A stretch of DNA of 64,000 bases from Cytobacillus firmus (GCF_023612095.1 NZ_CP086235.1:1509001-1573000), one strand, 5' to 3'. Shown: positions 11,231 through 21,009, counted from the stretch's first letter. A program made the numbers and translations. The notes: generated by a model not told the origin, from the letters alone.

Positions 11231-12114
11231 GTGAATACACATACCCGATTCTTTTTGGTCTGGCTATAGGAACCTTGACACGTATTTATATGCTTCGGAC
11301 CGATTACCGTCAATACCCTACATATTTGCACGGGAAAATTATTCATGTTGCTTTAGGATTCATTGCTGCAGGCCTTGGAACGGTGGCTATTCCTTCAATT
11401 ATGGAGGAAGACTTCACAGCCGTCACCTTTCTGACTCTGGCTGCATCCCAGTTTAGAGAAGTCAGAAATATGGAGAGAAACACACTGACTGAACTGGACA
11501 GCTACGAAATGGTTCCGAGAGGAAAAACATATATAGAAGGTGTAGCAATAGCCTTTGAAAGCAGGAATTATCTTGTAATCTTCACATCATTGCTTAGTAC
11601 GCTAGGCTATCTGCTGTTTAATATATGGGGAGGTCTTGCGGCAGCCGTTCTTGCCATAGTGGTTTCCACGAAATTGATGTCGGGTGGAAGGCTGAAGGAT
11701 ATTGTAGATGTTGAGTTTGTGGAACCGCGTTTTGATGGAGCAGGCTTGTATGTGGACAATATTTACATTATGAATATCGGTTTGCCTGAAAGGCAAGAGG
11801 AAGTGCTCCGATATGGCATGGGCTTTATTTTAAATCCAAAAAATTTCAATGCCCGATCCACTATTGCCAATCTGGGACAGAGGCAGGCTATATTGCATGA
11901 TGTTTCTACTGCTTTGGGTGTTTACCGGGATTCAGGGACTCCTGCGCTTGTTCCTCTGGCGAAAAGGGATCTGGATGATGGGCGTGTTGGGGTATTTGTT
12001 TTGCCCCAGGTAAAGGATGTTAATAAAGCCCTAAAAGTCATCGAAGCAGTCCCGACACTCGAAAATGCGATTAGGATGCCTTCTGAACGGCAAACGAATG
12101 GGAAAGGAAGTTAG
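11227..12114 (+). CDS. yphB: YIEGIA-family membrane protein (YphB)
   Basis: Residues about 1-150 hold several membrane segments and the family name motif, here YIEGVA (near residue 99). The C-terminal half is soluble, with GMGFILNPKNF and LGVYRDSGTPALVPLAKRD. This matches the YIEGIA family, found in endospore formers and implicated in spore envelope formation; its biochemical role is not established. Length is 295 residues (B. subtilis YphB about 288). Coupled to yphA, and followed three bases later by its small partner. Confidence 0.82.
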   Translation: MSEYTYPILFGLAIGTLTRIYMLRTDYRQYPTYLHGKIIHVALGFIAAGLGTVAIPSIMEEDFTAVTFLTLAASQFREVRNMERNTLTELDSYEMVPRGKTYIEGVAIAFESRNYLVIFTSLLSTLGYLLFNIWGGLAAAVLAIVVSTKLMSGGRLKDIVDVEFVEPRFDGAGLYVDNIYIMNIGLPERQEEVLRYGMGFILNPKNFNARSTIANLGQRQAILHDVSTALGVYRDSGTPALVPLAKRDLDDGRVGVFVLPQVKDVNKALKVIEAVPTLENAIRMPSERQTNGKGS

Positions 12115-12117
12115 AGT

Positions 12118-12303
12118 ATGGTGCTTGAAAAATACATACTGGCTGCTATTACAACAAATCCATCCAAGATACCGTCAGGGACTGCCGTTTTTCATTGTGA
12201 AGATAAAAAAGAAATGGAAATCATCGCAGCCAATCTTGAAGCAATTCTAGACGGAATTGCCCATGCCTTAACAGAAGAACTTTATGTAATTGTTAAGCAT
12301 TAA
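12118..12303 (+). CDS. Capping complex subunit for YIEGIA (small partner protein)
   Basis: 61 residues starting MVLEKYILAAITTNPSKIPSG and ending LTEELYVIVKH. Small proteins of this type are consistently encoded directly after YIEGIA proteins and are annotated as their capping-complex subunit. It starts three bases after yphB stops. Family assignment is by sequence character and linkage; no function is shown by the sequence itself. Confidence 0.68.
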   Translation: MVLEKYILAAITTNPSKIPSGTAVFHCEDKKEMEIIAANLEAILDGIAHALTEELYVIVKH

Positions 12304-12363
12304 GGGAGGTTTCCAAGTTTTTCATTGCCGTGAAGGTTTCTCTTTGTTAAAATATCTAAGTTA

Positions 12364-12396
12364 GACCCTTCTATCTTTGAGAAGGGTTTATTTTAT
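12364..12396 (+). terminator. Terminator after the yphAB group
   Basis: ACCCTTCT pairs with AGAAGGGT around a short loop, followed by TTATTTTAT. Confidence 0.75.
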
Positions 12397-12543
12397 AAAT
12401 GTAAAGCGGTTTGGATGGTTTTAACATCAATGTAGTGTTATTGTGGACAGCCATCTGTATGCTTACTTTAAGTAAAAGGCATTTCTGGAACATAGACGCA
12501 AAGTTTAACAATTTAAGAATAAAGAATTGAAAGGGTGATGTTC

Positions 12544-13854
12544 ATGGCAAAACCAGTTTTGGCTATTGTCGGGCGTCCTAACGTTGGCAAATCAACGATA
12601 TTTAACAGAATTGTAGGAGAACGGATATCGATTGTCGAAGATATTCCGGGAGTGACCAGGGACAGAATTTATAGTTCTGCAGAATGGCTGACACATGATT
12701 TTAATATTATTGATACAGGCGGAATTGATATTGGGGATGAGCCATTTTTAGATCAAATTCGTCTTCAGGCAGAAATTGCGATAGATGAAGCTGATGTCAT
12801 TGTCTTTCTTGTGAACGGAAGAGAGGGTGTCACAAGCGCAGATGAGGAAGTTGCAAAAATTTTATATAAAGCCAAAAAGCCTGTAGTTCTGGGTGTGAAT
12901 AAGATTGATAACCCTGAGATGCGGGATTTGATTTATGACTTTTATGCACTTGGCTTTGGTGAGCCGTTTCCAATTTCAGGTTCTCATGGTCTTGGTCTTG
13001 GAGACTTGCTTGATGAAGCTGCCAAGCATTTTCCGAAACATGGCCAAAGTGAATATGGAGAAGATGTCATTAAGTTTTCATTAATTGGCCGCCCGAATGT
13101 CGGGAAATCCTCCCTTGTAAACGCAATGCTTGGTGAAGAACGGGTCATTGTCAGCAATATCGCAGGCACCACAAGAGATGCAATCGACTCGAAGGTGAAA
13201 GTGGATGGACAGGAATATGTCATCATCGATACTGCGGGTATGCGGAAAAAAGGGAAAGTGTATGAAACAACAGAAAAGTATAGTGTACTAAGAGCCTTGA
13301 GGGCAATCGAGCGTTCCGATGTTGTCCTGGTGGTTATTGATGGGGAAGAAGGAATCATTGAACAGGACAAGCGCATTGCCGGTTATGCTCATGAAGCAGG
13401 CAGAGCTGTTGTAATTGTTGTCAATAAGTGGGATGCTGTTGAAAAAGATGAGAAAACAATGAAGGCATTTGAACAAAATATCCGTGAGCATTTTCAATTC
13501 CTGGATTATGCACCTGTTGTTTTCCTTTCTGCCAAAACGAAAAAGCGTATTCATACACTTATCCCAATGATTAACACAGCCAGTGAAAATCATTCTTTAC
13601 GTGTTGAAACAAGCGTCCTGAATGATGTTGTCATGGATGCTATTGCAATGAACCCAACGCCAACAGATAAAGGAAGACGCCTAAGGGTTTATTACACCAC
13701 ACAGGTTGCTGTGAAGCCGCCGACATTTGTTGTGTTTGTCAATGATCCTGAACTTCTTCATTTTTCATATGAACGTTTCCTGGAAAACAGAATCAGGGAC
13801 GCTTTTGGTTTTGAAGGTACACCTATTAAGATATTTGCAAGGGAAAGAAAATAA
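12544..13854 (+). CDS. der: Der (EngA), tandem-GTPase ribosome assembly factor
   Basis: Essential GTPase for 50S subunit maturation. The first G domain has GRPNVGKST at residues 10-18, DTGGID and NKID. The second begins with GRPNVGKSS (near 183), followed by [10 protein letters not shown] and NKWDA. A C-terminal KH-like domain fills about 350-436. The ATG at 12544 gives [10 protein letters not shown] and 436 residues, exactly the B. subtilis length. Upstream in-frame GTG and ATG at 12535 and 12538 overlap the AAAGGGTGA ribosome site. Confidence 0.97.
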   Translation: MAKPVLAIVGRPNVGKSTIFNRIVGERISIVEDIPGVTRDRIYSSAEWLTHDFNIIDTGGIDIGDEPFLDQIRLQAEIAIDEADVIVFLVNGREGVTSADEEVAKILYKAKKPVVLGVNKIDNPEMRDLIYDFYALGFGEPFPISGSHGLGLGDLLDEAAKHFPKHGQSEYGEDVIKFSLIGRPNVGKSSLVNAMLGEERVIVSNIAGTTRDAIDSKVKVDGQEYVIIDTAGMRKKGKVYETTEKYSVLRALRAIERSDVVLVVIDGEEGIIEQDKRIAGYAHEAGRAVVIVVNKWDAVEKDEKTMKAFEQNIREHFQFLDYAPVVFLSAKTKKRIHTLIPMINTASENHSLRVETSVLNDVVMDAIAMNPTPTDKGRRLRVYYTTQVAVKPPTFVVFVNDPELLHFSYERFLENRIRDAFGFEGTPIKIFARERK

Positions 13855-13950
13855 TGCGATGACGCCGGCCGGGAAGCTTTAAAATGTGTCTGGCAGGCAG
13901 AATCGGATGAATTTTCAATGCATCCAAATACATTAAAAGGCAGTGATCAA

Positions 13951-15012
13951 ATGGAGCGGAAAAAAGAAAGTGTAGCTGTAGCAGGTGCCGGCAGCTGGGG
14001 TACTGCCCTGGCGATGGTGCTTGCGGATAATGGGCATGACGTCAGACTGTGGGGCCATAATCCTGATCAGATAGTGGAAATTAATAAGCACCATACTAAT
14101 CAAAAATATCTATCAGGAATACATCTGCCTGCAGAAATAAAGGGATATACATCGCTTGAAGAGGCTTTAAGCGGAACTGACACCTTGATTTTGGCAGTGC
14201 CGACAAAGGCCATTCGTGAAGTAATCGGGAAGATCAAGGGAATTAGAAAAGAGCCCCTGACTATTGTGCACGTAAGTAAAGGAATAGAACCTGATTCACT
14301 TCTCAGAATTTCTGAAATGATTGAAGGGGAAATGCCCGGAAACCTTCTGGACAGTGTTGTGGTGCTCTCAGGCCCAAGCCATGCAGAAGAAGTTAGTCTG
14401 AGGCATCCAACTACTGTTACGGTGTCTTCAAAAGATATGGACGCTGCCGAAAAAATTCAGGATTTATTTATCAATAACAATTTCAGAGTATATACCAACC
14501 CCGATATCATTGGAGTGGAAATTGGCGGTGCTTTAAAAAATATCATCGCCCTTGCTGCCGGAATTACAGATGGCTTAGGTTATGGAGACAATGCCAAGGC
14601 AGCCTTGATAACCAGAGGTCTTGCTGAAATCGCCCGTCTAGGGATGAAGATGGGGGCAAGCCCGCTTACCTTTTCCGGATTAGCGGGGATCGGGGACTTG
14701 ATCGTTACATGTACCTCCGTCCATTCACGCAATTGGAGAGCAGGAAACCTTCTTGGAAAGGGACATAATCTGCAGGAAGTCCTGGATAATATGGGCATGG
14801 TCGTAGAGGGAGTCAGGACAACAAAAGCAGCGCATCAGCTGGCTCAAAAATATGACGTGAAAATGCCAATTACCACAGTTCTGTATGATGTCCTTTTTAA
14901 TAATGTGAATGCGAAGGATGCTGTTGATCTTCTGATGGCAAGAGGAAAAACACATGAGATGGAAGACCTCGCGAACGTTTTGGAAGATCAAAGCGGGAGT
15001 AAAAAAACCTGA
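13951..15012 (+). CDS. gpsA: NAD(P)-dependent glycerol-3-phosphate dehydrogenase
   Basis: Makes sn-glycerol-3-phosphate for phospholipid synthesis. [13 protein letters not shown] (near residue 10) is the Rossmann motif. [15 protein letters not shown] and the catalytic region [13 protein letters not shown] are all present, as is [12 protein letters not shown]. The ATG at 13951 gives 353 residues and places the Rossmann motif at the usual distance; an upstream ATG at 13918 would add an unconserved extension. It pairs with plsC in the same pathway. Confidence 0.94.
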   Translation: MERKKESVAVAGAGSWGTALAMVLADNGHDVRLWGHNPDQIVEINKHHTNQKYLSGIHLPAEIKGYTSLEEALSGTDTLILAVPTKAIREVIGKIKGIRKEPLTIVHVSKGIEPDSLLRISEMIEGEMPGNLLDSVVVLSGPSHAEEVSLRHPTTVTVSSKDMDAAEKIQDLFINNNFRVYTNPDIIGVEIGGALKNIIALAAGITDGLGYGDNAKAALITRGLAEIARLGMKMGASPLTFSGLAGIGDLIVTCTSVHSRNWRAGNLLGKGHNLQEVLDNMGMVVEGVRTTKAAHQLAQKYDVKMPITTVLYDVLFNNVNAKDAVDLLMARGKTHEMEDLANVLEDQSGSKKT

Positions 15013-15130
15013 TATCGATATAAATATAAAAATTTAGGCATTAGATGATGCGAGACAGCAGGTTCCTGCATACAATGCAACGAAGCAAACTAGTGTAATG
15101 AACAGGGTGCTGGGTTATTTAGTCAAATGG

Positions 15131-15173
15131 CTGAGGTAAAGAATTGCCCCTTCTTTGCCTCAGTTTTTTTTTG
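15131..15173 (+). terminator. Terminator after gpsA
   Basis: CTGAGGTAAAG (15131-15141) pairs with CTTTGCCTCAG (15153-15163), followed by nine T. The remainder of the 15013-15255 gap holds only a TATAAT box at 15224-15229 with no good -35. Confidence 0.88.
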
Positions 15174-15255
15174 TGTTCATTTTTTCGTAATGAAAAGCTT
15201 TTAGATTTATCCATTTAATATGTTATAATACATTTCGGAAAAGGGAGTTGATTAT

Positions 15256-15459
15256 ATGTCACCGTCTTTAATGAAAATGTGGATATCTCTAGCCTCTATG
15301 GGATTTATGTTTTTATCTATAATATTAATTTATCTTAGCCGCTACAAGCTGAAAGCTGGAGTTTTTAAGGTAATTACAGCATTTGTTGCCTACTTTTTAA
15401 TGATAATCAGCGGAATTATTATAGTGATTGTCGTGTTCAGCGGTCCGACAAGCAGCTAG
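15256..15459 (+). CDS. yphE: YphE-like small membrane protein (DUF2768)
   Basis: 67 residues, almost entirely two membrane helices (about 8-28 and 37-60) with ILIYLSRYKLK between. It ends VVFSGPTSS. This matches the uncharacterised YphE/DUF2768 protein found between gpsA and yphF in bacilli. GGGAGTTG precedes the ATG. Confidence 0.75.
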   Translation: MSPSLMKMWISLASMGFMFLSIILIYLSRYKLKAGVFKVITAFVAYFLMIISGIIIVIVVFSGPTSS

Positions 15460-15484
15460 CACTTTTACATAAAGGGTTGATTAA

Positions 15485-16198
15485 ATGAAAAAAACTTTTA
15501 ACATGTTTTTGCTTTTGCTGAGCGGTGTTTTGATTCTGACAGGCTGTATGTATCCTGAAGAAAAATTATCCCAAAATCAGATAGCCTATAAGGATCAGAT
15601 TCAATCTGTCCAGTCTGCAGTGGATCAATACAGGGAAGCAAATGGTGGTCTTCTGCCGATTAAAACCAAGGGGCAGACAACTCCTATCTATCAAAAATAT
15701 CCAATCGATTTTAAAAAAGTTGCTCCGGAATATATGGCAGAGCCGCCTGGAAATGCCTTTGAATCCGGCGGGGTTTTTCAATATGTGATTGTTGACGCAG
15801 AAACAGATCCGAAAGTGAAAATTTTTGATTTAAGAATTGCTGAAACAATCAGGGATATTAACCTGAGGATTAAAGCACATGGATTCCCGCCATATAAAGA
15901 GCAAATAGCTGAAAATGTTTATACAATGGACTTTAAAAAATTGGGATTTAAGGAAGAGCCAAAAGCCCTCAGTCCTTATAGCGGCCAGAGCCTTCCATAT
16001 GTCGTAACCGGCAATGCTGAAGTATATGTAGATTATCGGGTTGATTTGTATAAGGCATTGGAGAATAAGAAGAACAAACCTGAACCTGGAAAGGATATTA
16101 GAAATCTTCTTGTAGAGGATTCTGATTTTGTTCCCGCCTATTCACTGCCTTATACGATTGAGCCCGGCACAAATGATCCAATCTTTTTGGTGAAATAG
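15485..16198 (+). CDS. yphF: YphF, putative lipoprotein
   Basis: A signal peptide ends in the lipobox LTGC (Cys near residue 21), predicting a lipid-anchored extracytoplasmic protein. The mature part of about 215 residues has no catalytic motif I recognise. Length (237) and position before spoIVA match B. subtilis YphF (about 244). It follows yphE by 25 bases and is probably co-transcribed. Confidence 0.8.
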   Translation: MKKTFNMFLLLLSGVLILTGCMYPEEKLSQNQIAYKDQIQSVQSAVDQYREANGGLLPIKTKGQTTPIYQKYPIDFKKVAPEYMAEPPGNAFESGGVFQYVIVDAETDPKVKIFDLRIAETIRDINLRIKAHGFPPYKEQIAENVYTMDFKKLGFKEEPKALSPYSGQSLPYVVTGNAEVYVDYRVDLYKALENKKNKPEPGKDIRNLLVEDSDFVPAYSLPYTIEPGTNDPIFLVK

Positions 16199-16201
16199 TC
16201 A

Positions 16202-16249
16202 TAACCCTTCTCCTGCAAAATATATTGTAGGAGAAGGGTTATTTTTTTA
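16202..16249 (+). terminator. Terminator after yphF
   Basis: AACCCTTCTCCTGCAA pairs with TTGTAGGAGAAGGGTT (one mismatch), followed by ATTTTTTT. Confidence 0.9.
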
Positions 16250-16547
16250 TCTATTTTTATAACCACTCTTCAACTAATGACTAAAAGCATAAAGGCAAAG
16301 AAATAAAGGCGCAGGGGAGTTTCTAAATAATTTAGGAAATTTGGAATGGCCTGCTGTCCATTCCGGACTGTCATCGCATTGGAGCTCTACAGCTGGGCTG
16401 ACAGATGCAGTGCACTTTCCTGATAGGGGGGTAAAAAAGAAAAAAACTGTCATAACAATGTAGGACAACATCATACACATATAATGTCCAAACATAATAG
16501 ATAGGATAATATTATCCCATTAACTCAAGATTTCAGGAGGGGATCAC
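16250..16547 (+). promoter_or_regulatory. spoIVA upstream region, possible SigE promoter
   Basis: The 298-base gap holds no gene I can support. CATACACA at 16472-16479 resembles the SigE -10 (CATACA-T), with GTCATAA at 16449-16455 as a loose -35 at 16 bases spacing. B. subtilis spoIVA is SigE-dependent, so a mother-cell promoter is expected here; the match is modest. AGGAGGGG precedes the TTG start. Confidence 0.35.
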
Positions 16548-18026
16548 TTGGAAAAGGTTGATATTTTTAAAGATATTGCCGAAAGAACTGGCGGCGATAT
16601 ATATTTCGGGGTAGTTGGCGCAGTTCGCACCGGCAAATCTACATTTATAAAAAAGTTCATGGAATTGGTTGTACTGCCAAATATGGAAAACGAAGCGGAA
16701 CGTGCCCGCACACAGGATGAGCTTCCCCAAAGTGCTGCCGGCAAGACAATTATGACCACAGAACCGAAATTTGTTCCTAACCAGGCTGCTACAGTTCATG
16801 TAGCAGAAGGGCTGGATGTAAATATCAGGCTTGTGGACTGTGTGGGATATACAGTACCGGGAGCGAAGGGCTATGAAGACGAAAACGGCCCGAGAATGAT
16901 CAATACACCATGGTATGAAGAGCCAATTCCTTTTCACGAAGCTGCTGAAATAGGAACAAGAAAGGTGATTCAGGAGCATTCCACAATCGGAGTGGTGATT
17001 ACAACAGACGGAACCATCGGGGAGATACCGCGTGCAAACTATATTGAGGCAGAAGAAAGAGTTATTGATGAGTTAAAGGAAGTTGGCAAGCCGTTTATCA
17101 TGATCATTAACAGCGTCCAGCCTCACCACCCAAATACGGATGCCCTTAGAAATGATCTTGCCGAAAAATATGATATCCCTGTCCTGGCCATGAGCGTAGA
17201 GGGCATGAGAGAATCGGATGTATTAAATGTTATGCGAGAAGCTCTTTATGAGTTCCCGGTACTGGAAGTGAATGTAAATCTTCCAAGCTGGGTTATGGTG
17301 CTGCATGAAGATCACTGGCTTCGTGAAAGCTATCAGGAAGCAGTTAAAGAAACGGTTAAGGATATTAAGAGGCTAAGAGATGTTGACCGTGTGGTCCATC
17401 AATTCAGCGACTTTGAATTCATTGACCGGGCAGGCCTTGCAGGAATTGAAATGGGGCAGGGAGTAGCCGAAATTGACTTATATGCGCCGGACGATCTTTA
17501 TGATGAGGTCCTTAAAGAGATAGTGGGTGTTGAAATCCGCGGAAAAGACCACTTGCTCGAGCTGATGCAGGAATTTGCCCATGCAAAAGCTGAGTATGAT
17601 CAAATTTCCGATGCGCTGAGAATGGTGAAGCAAACCGGCTACGGCATCGCTGCTCCTTCACTGGCTGATATGAGTCTCGATGAACCGGAAATTACACGCC
17701 ATGGATCACGCTTTGGTGTAAGGCTAAAGGCTGTTGCTCCATCCATTCATATGATAAAAGTTGATGTGGAATCTGAGTTCTCTCCTATCATCGGAACAGA
17801 GAAGCAAAGCGAAGAACTCGTCCGCTACCTGATGCAGGACTTTGAAGATGATCCACTTTCAATCTGGAACTCCGACATCTTTGGACGCAGCCTCAGCTCC
17901 ATCGTAAGAGAAGGAATTCAGGCAAAATTGTCCCTGATGCCTGAAAACGCAAGATATAAACTCAAAGAGACATTAGAAAGAATCATCAACGAAGGCTCGG
18001 GCGGATTAATTGCGATAATTCTTTAA
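16548..18026 (+). CDS. spoIVA: SpoIVA, spore coat basement-layer ATPase
   Basis: SpoIVA polymerises around the forespore using ATP and anchors the coat and cortex. The Walker A GAVRTGKST lies at residues 24-32 and DCVGY serves as the Walker B/switch region. The C-terminus GSGGLIAIIL is the conserved membrane-targeting end. The 492 residues equal the B. subtilis length. The TTG at 16548 (EKVDIFKDIAERTGG) with a strong ribosome site is the family start. Confidence 0.96.
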   Translation: MEKVDIFKDIAERTGGDIYFGVVGAVRTGKSTFIKKFMELVVLPNMENEAERARTQDELPQSAAGKTIMTTEPKFVPNQAATVHVAEGLDVNIRLVDCVGYTVPGAKGYEDENGPRMINTPWYEEPIPFHEAAEIGTRKVIQEHSTIGVVITTDGTIGEIPRANYIEAEERVIDELKEVGKPFIMIINSVQPHHPNTDALRNDLAEKYDIPVLAMSVEGMRESDVLNVMREALYEFPVLEVNVNLPSWVMVLHEDHWLRESYQEAVKETVKDIKRLRDVDRVVHQFSDFEFIDRAGLAGIEMGQGVAEIDLYAPDDLYDEVLKEIVGVEIRGKDHLLELMQEFAHAKAEYDQISDALRMVKQTGYGIAAPSLADMSLDEPEITRHGSRFGVRLKAVAPSIHMIKVDVESEFSPIIGTEKQSEELVRYLMQDFEDDPLSIWNSDIFGRSLSSIVREGIQAKLSLMPENARYKLKETLERIINEGSGGLIAIIL

Positions 18027-18028
18027 TG

Positions 18029-18053
18029 AAGGCTCCTTTTGGAGTCTTTTTTT
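18029..18053 (+). terminator. Terminator after spoIVA
   Basis: AGGCTCC pairs with GGAGTCT around TTTT, followed by a T run. Confidence 0.75.
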
Positions 18054-18073
18054 GCGGTGGAATGAGTCGGGAT

Positions 18074-18127
18074 CCGGGCCAACTTCGGACACAGGAGGAG
18101 AAAATCCAGTGTTCTAAGTCCGAACCC
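18074..18127. repeat. Imperfect inverted repeat upstream of hbs
   Basis: TTCGGACAC (18084-18092) faces GTGTTC and GTCCGAA (18109-18124), with GGG and CCC flanks, giving a foldback centred on a purine-rich loop. It is not followed by a T tract, so it is not a simple terminator. The layout resembles the short structured intergenic repeats found in many bacilli, but no second copy was noticed in this window. Confidence 0.4.
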
Positions 18128-18509
18128 AGAGCACCTTAAAGGAACTGGCAACCCTTGCAATTTGAAATAATATGTTTCAACCCGTATGATAAGGGTAATT
18201 AAACGAGGTCAGCGTATTACAAATATGTTGCAAATAAGAAAAGATTCCCATTAAATCATGAAATATTCTTGATAACAGCATTTGATTGTGATAATCTTTT
18301 AACAGAATTACCGTTATGGCGGCCAAACCCTTATTTTAAAAGGGTTTATAATGATTTTTTGATTGAAAAATTTCAATTTATCATTTAATATAAGGCTTGT
18401 TAAACAAAAACACGCCATAACGTATAGAATTCAGTAATTTTGTTTACAAATGTATGTAAGGAATCTTATTTTACTGGGTTTTATCCATATTTGGGAGGAG
18501 GTGAAAGGC
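18128..18509 (+). promoter_or_regulatory. Long hbs leader/promoter region
   Basis: No gene is visible in 18054-18509. A candidate SigA promoter is TTGAAA (18363-18368), 17 bases, TAATAT (18386-18391). A foldback AAACCCTT/AAGGGTTT at about 18325-18347 also overlaps a TATAAT (18347-18352) with no good -35. B. subtilis hbs has several promoters and a long leader, which fits this gap. Individual assignments are weak. Confidence 0.35.
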
Positions 18510-18782
18510 ATGAACAAAACAGAACTAATTAACGCAGTTGCAGAGGCTGGCGAACTTTCTAAAAAAGACGCGACTAAAGCAGTTGATGCTGTTTTCGATA
18601 CAATCCTTGATGCTTTGAAAAATGGTGATAAGGTACAACTAATCGGTTTCGGAAACTTTGAAGTTCGCGAACGTGCTGCCCGCAAAGGACGCAACCCGCA
18701 AACTGGCGAAGAAATCGAAATCGCTGCAAGCAAAGTTCCTGCTTTCAAACCAGGCAAAGCGCTTAAAGATGCAGTTAAATAA
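18510..18782 (+). CDS. hbs: HBsu, HU-family nucleoid protein
   Basis: A 90-residue histone-like DNA-bending protein, essential in B. subtilis. It begins [12 protein letters not shown], with the signature [21 protein letters not shown] in the DNA-binding arm and a C-terminus [13 protein letters not shown]. The start follows a strong GGGAGGAGGTGA site. An in-frame ATG 60 bases upstream would add an unconserved stretch. Confidence 0.97.
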   Translation: MNKTELINAVAEAGELSKKDATKAVDAVFDTILDALKNGDKVQLIGFGNFEVRERAARKGRNPQTGEEIEIAASKVPAFKPGKALKDAVK

Positions 18783-18816
18783 TCTACATACAAGTGCTTA
18801 AAGCTTATGCTTGAGC

Positions 18817-18848
18817 AAAAAACCGCGATATATTCGCGGTTTTTTCTT
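18817..18848 (+). terminator. Terminator after hbs
   Basis: AAAAAACCGCGA pairs with TCGCGGTTTTTT around TATAT. Confidence 0.92.
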
Positions 18849-18992
18849 TTTGTGTTACTGGCCTTTAAAAAGAAGAGGATTCACCCTGTTCACGGTATTT
18901 TATTTGAAGATGTTTCAGTTTTGCCTGAATGAAGGGGTTATGCTAATATGAACATATTATTACCACAGTGTTAATACATAGGAGGCATTAAT

Positions 18993-19559
18993 ATGGCAGA
19001 GGTAAATCGTGCCCAGTTAGAAGATGCGGTGCGTTTAATATTGGAAGCAATCGGTGAAGACCCGAATCGTGAAGGACTTCTTGATACACCAAAACGAGTC
19101 GCAAAAATGTACGAAGAAGTTTTTATGGGACTTAACCAGGACCCTAAAGAATACTTTGATACAGTATTTGGCGAGGACCATGAGGAACTTGTTTTGGTTA
19201 AAGATATTCCGTTCTACTCTATGTGTGAACATCATCTTGTGCCTTTCTTTGGGGTTGCCCATGTAGCATACATCCCGCGGAATGGGAGAGTAACAGGATT
19301 AAGCAAACTCGCCAGAGCTGTAGAGGCAGTTGCGAAACGTCCTCAGCTTCAGGAACGCATTACATCTACTGTAGCAAATTCGATCCTGGAAAAGCTTGAG
19401 CCGCATGGTGTGATGGTTGTTGTGGAAGCAGAGCATATGTGCATGACAATGCGCGGAGTTAAAAAGCCCGGTTCAAAAACGGTGACATCAGCAGTAAGAG
19501 GCGTATTTGCAGAGGATGCAAGAGCACGTGCAGAAGTCCTTTCACTGATAAAACAATAA
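18993..19559 (+). CDS. folE: GTP cyclohydrolase I
   Basis: Catalyses the first step of tetrahydrofolate synthesis, GTP to dihydroneopterin triphosphate (MtrA in B. subtilis). The zinc site residues appear in [11 protein letters not shown] and CMTMRG. The signature [13 protein letters not shown] is intact. The 188 residues are close to the usual 190. AGGAGG precedes the start. As in B. subtilis, mtrB follows, but here an intervening terminator suggests partly separate expression. Confidence 0.96.
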   Translation: MAEVNRAQLEDAVRLILEAIGEDPNREGLLDTPKRVAKMYEEVFMGLNQDPKEYFDTVFGEDHEELVLVKDIPFYSMCEHHLVPFFGVAHVAYIPRNGRVTGLSKLARAVEAVAKRPQLQERITSTVANSILEKLEPHGVMVVVEAEHMCMTMRGVKKPGSKTVTSAVRGVFAEDARARAEVLSLIKQ

Positions 19560-19601
19560 TATGGACTCTGTTTATGAGTGAGTTTGGGCAATAAACAGAT
19601 C

Positions 19602-19637
19602 AAAGGCTGAAAGATAAAACTTTTAGCCTTTTTTTGT
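19602..19637 (+). terminator. Terminator between folE and mtrB
   Basis: AAGGCTGAAAG pairs with CTTTTAGCCTT around ATAAAA, followed by TTTTT. Confidence 0.85.
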
Positions 19638-19679
19638 AACTAATTATCAATCACCAGCATATAGCAAAGGATGGTATGA

Positions 19680-19916
19680 ATGGAAAAGAAAAATCCATCA
19701 GGAAACGATTATATTGTGATTAAAGCAAAAGAAGACGGTGTTAATGTAATAGGGTTAACAAGAGGATCCGATACAAGATTCCACCATTCAGAAAAACTTG
19801 ACCAGGGAGAAGTCATGATTGCGCAATTTACAGAGCATACTTCTGCGATTAAAATCAGGGGGAATGCCAGGATCATGACAAGCTATGGAGAACTCGAAAG
19901 TGAGGCTAAGAAATAG
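19680..19916 (+). CDS. mtrB: TRAP, trp RNA-binding attenuation protein
   Basis: Tryptophan-activated 11-mer ring that binds GAG/UAG repeats in trp leader RNAs. The core ([22 protein letters not shown] and [16 protein letters not shown]) is almost identical to B. subtilis TRAP, including the RNA-contacting Lys/Lys/Arg region KIRG. Length is 78 residues, usual about 75. The trp operon it normally controls is absent from its usual place in this window. Confidence 0.96.
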   Translation: MEKKNPSGNDYIVIKAKEDGVNVIGLTRGSDTRFHHSEKLDQGEVMIAQFTEHTSAIKIRGNARIMTSYGELESEAKK

Positions 19917-19962
19917 CTTTCCCCTGGAATAGAAGGTCAGAATATTTTCATAAGATAATGTC

Positions 19963-19992
19963 CTGACATGTTCCTGTCATTTATGATATAAT
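19963..19992 (+). promoter_or_regulatory. SigA-type promoter between mtrB and hepS
   Basis: CTGACA (19963-19968), an 18-base spacer, and a perfect TATAAT (19987-19992). It would start transcription near 20000, only about 30 bases before a terminator hairpin. Confidence 0.6.
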
Positions 19993-20029
19993 TGTCTCTG
20001 CTTGAATATTTCTCTTGAATACAAGATAC

Positions 20030-20060
20030 CGGGTAAAAGGCTTTTTTGCCCGTTTTATAT
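20030..20060 (+). terminator. Terminator or attenuator hairpin upstream of hepS
   Basis: CGGGTAAAA pairs with TTTTGCCCG around a short loop, followed by TTTTATATTT. It sits 137 bases before hepS, downstream of the promoter at 19963-19992, with no open frame between. Confidence 0.65.
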
Positions 20061-20196
20061 TTAATAGGAAATAATGAATTGGTTAAAAATAGATAATAAT
20101 ATGTAAGGCGTTTTGTATCCGTTCTCTTTGTCGCGGTAATCACATGGAGAAATAGCGGCTGGGAAAAGAAAATTAAGGGGAAACAAGGGTGATGGC

Positions 20197-21006
20197 ATGC
20201 ATGATGTGAAGATTAAATTAGCAGATGTGAAAGAACAGATTGAAAAAAAAGTTAACCACCCTTATCTGCTCAGGTATATTGATTCACCTGTTATTGATGA
20301 AGACAAGCTTCTGCTTTTTATCTCTTTACTTGATGATGTGGAGATACCTGAATCAAAAGCAGAAAAATATGCAGTAACTGCAATGCTTATCCAAATCGCC
20401 CTTGATACCCACGAACTTGTTAAGAACGATGAATCTGAAGACAAAGGTCTTAAACATAGACAGCTTACTGTCCTTGCTGGTGTTTATTACAGCGGATTAT
20501 ATTACAAGATTCTCGCAGCTCTTGATGATATCAAAATGATCAGGGTCTTCGCGGATGGGATTAAAGATGTAAATGAGCATAAAATTTCGCTTTATCAGAA
20601 ATCTCCTGAAGCGGTCGACACTCTGATGAGTTCAGTCAGGAAAGTAGAGGCGTCACTTTTTGAAAAGCTGGCTGACGCATTCAGCAAAACAGCATGGAAA
20701 GAAGTAATATCCAATCTTTTATTCATTAAGCGCCTGATTATGGAGAAGCAGCAGTTCATGAAGGAAGGCACCTCAGTTGTTTTTGAAGCGCTTAAAAAGC
20801 TGACTTTCCCAAAAGTGAAAGAGATGTCTGCTGAGCAGAGGAAATATCTGATTCTCATTTGCGACAGGTATATTGACTTTTCAAGGAATATTGTCGATCA
20901 ATCACTGCTGAATTTTCCTATGGCAAATGAATTACTGGAGCAGCGTATTCACTGCATTTTCAATAATAATCAGTCTGTGGCTAAAACTTTTGTGGAAGAA
21001 GGATAA
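20197..21006 (+). CDS. hepS: Heptaprenyl diphosphate synthase component I
   Basis: Small, non-catalytic-motif subunit of the two-component C35 prenyl synthase that makes the menaquinone-7 side chain. The 269-residue chain contains KVNHPYLLRYI, LLDDVEIPESKAEKYAVTAMLIQ and a helical C-terminus, and it lacks DDxxD, as expected for HepS. The start follows AAGGGTGATGGC. The hepS-menG-hepT order is conserved. Confidence 0.92.
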   Translation: MHDVKIKLADVKEQIEKKVNHPYLLRYIDSPVIDEDKLLLFISLLDDVEIPESKAEKYAVTAMLIQIALDTHELVKNDESEDKGLKHRQLTVLAGVYYSGLYYKILAALDDIKMIRVFADGIKDVNEHKISLYQKSPEAVDTLMSSVRKVEASLFEKLADAFSKTAWKEVISNLLFIKRLIMEKQQFMKEGTSVVFEALKKLTFPKVKEMSAEQRKYLILICDRYIDFSRNIVDQSLLNFPMANELLEQRIHCIFNNNQSVAKTFVEEG

Positions 21007-21009
21007 AAT

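Noticed and set aside
16274..16495. Minus-strand frame in the spoIVA upstream gap
   Set aside because: No ribosome site, unusual composition, and overlaps the expected spoIVA promoter.
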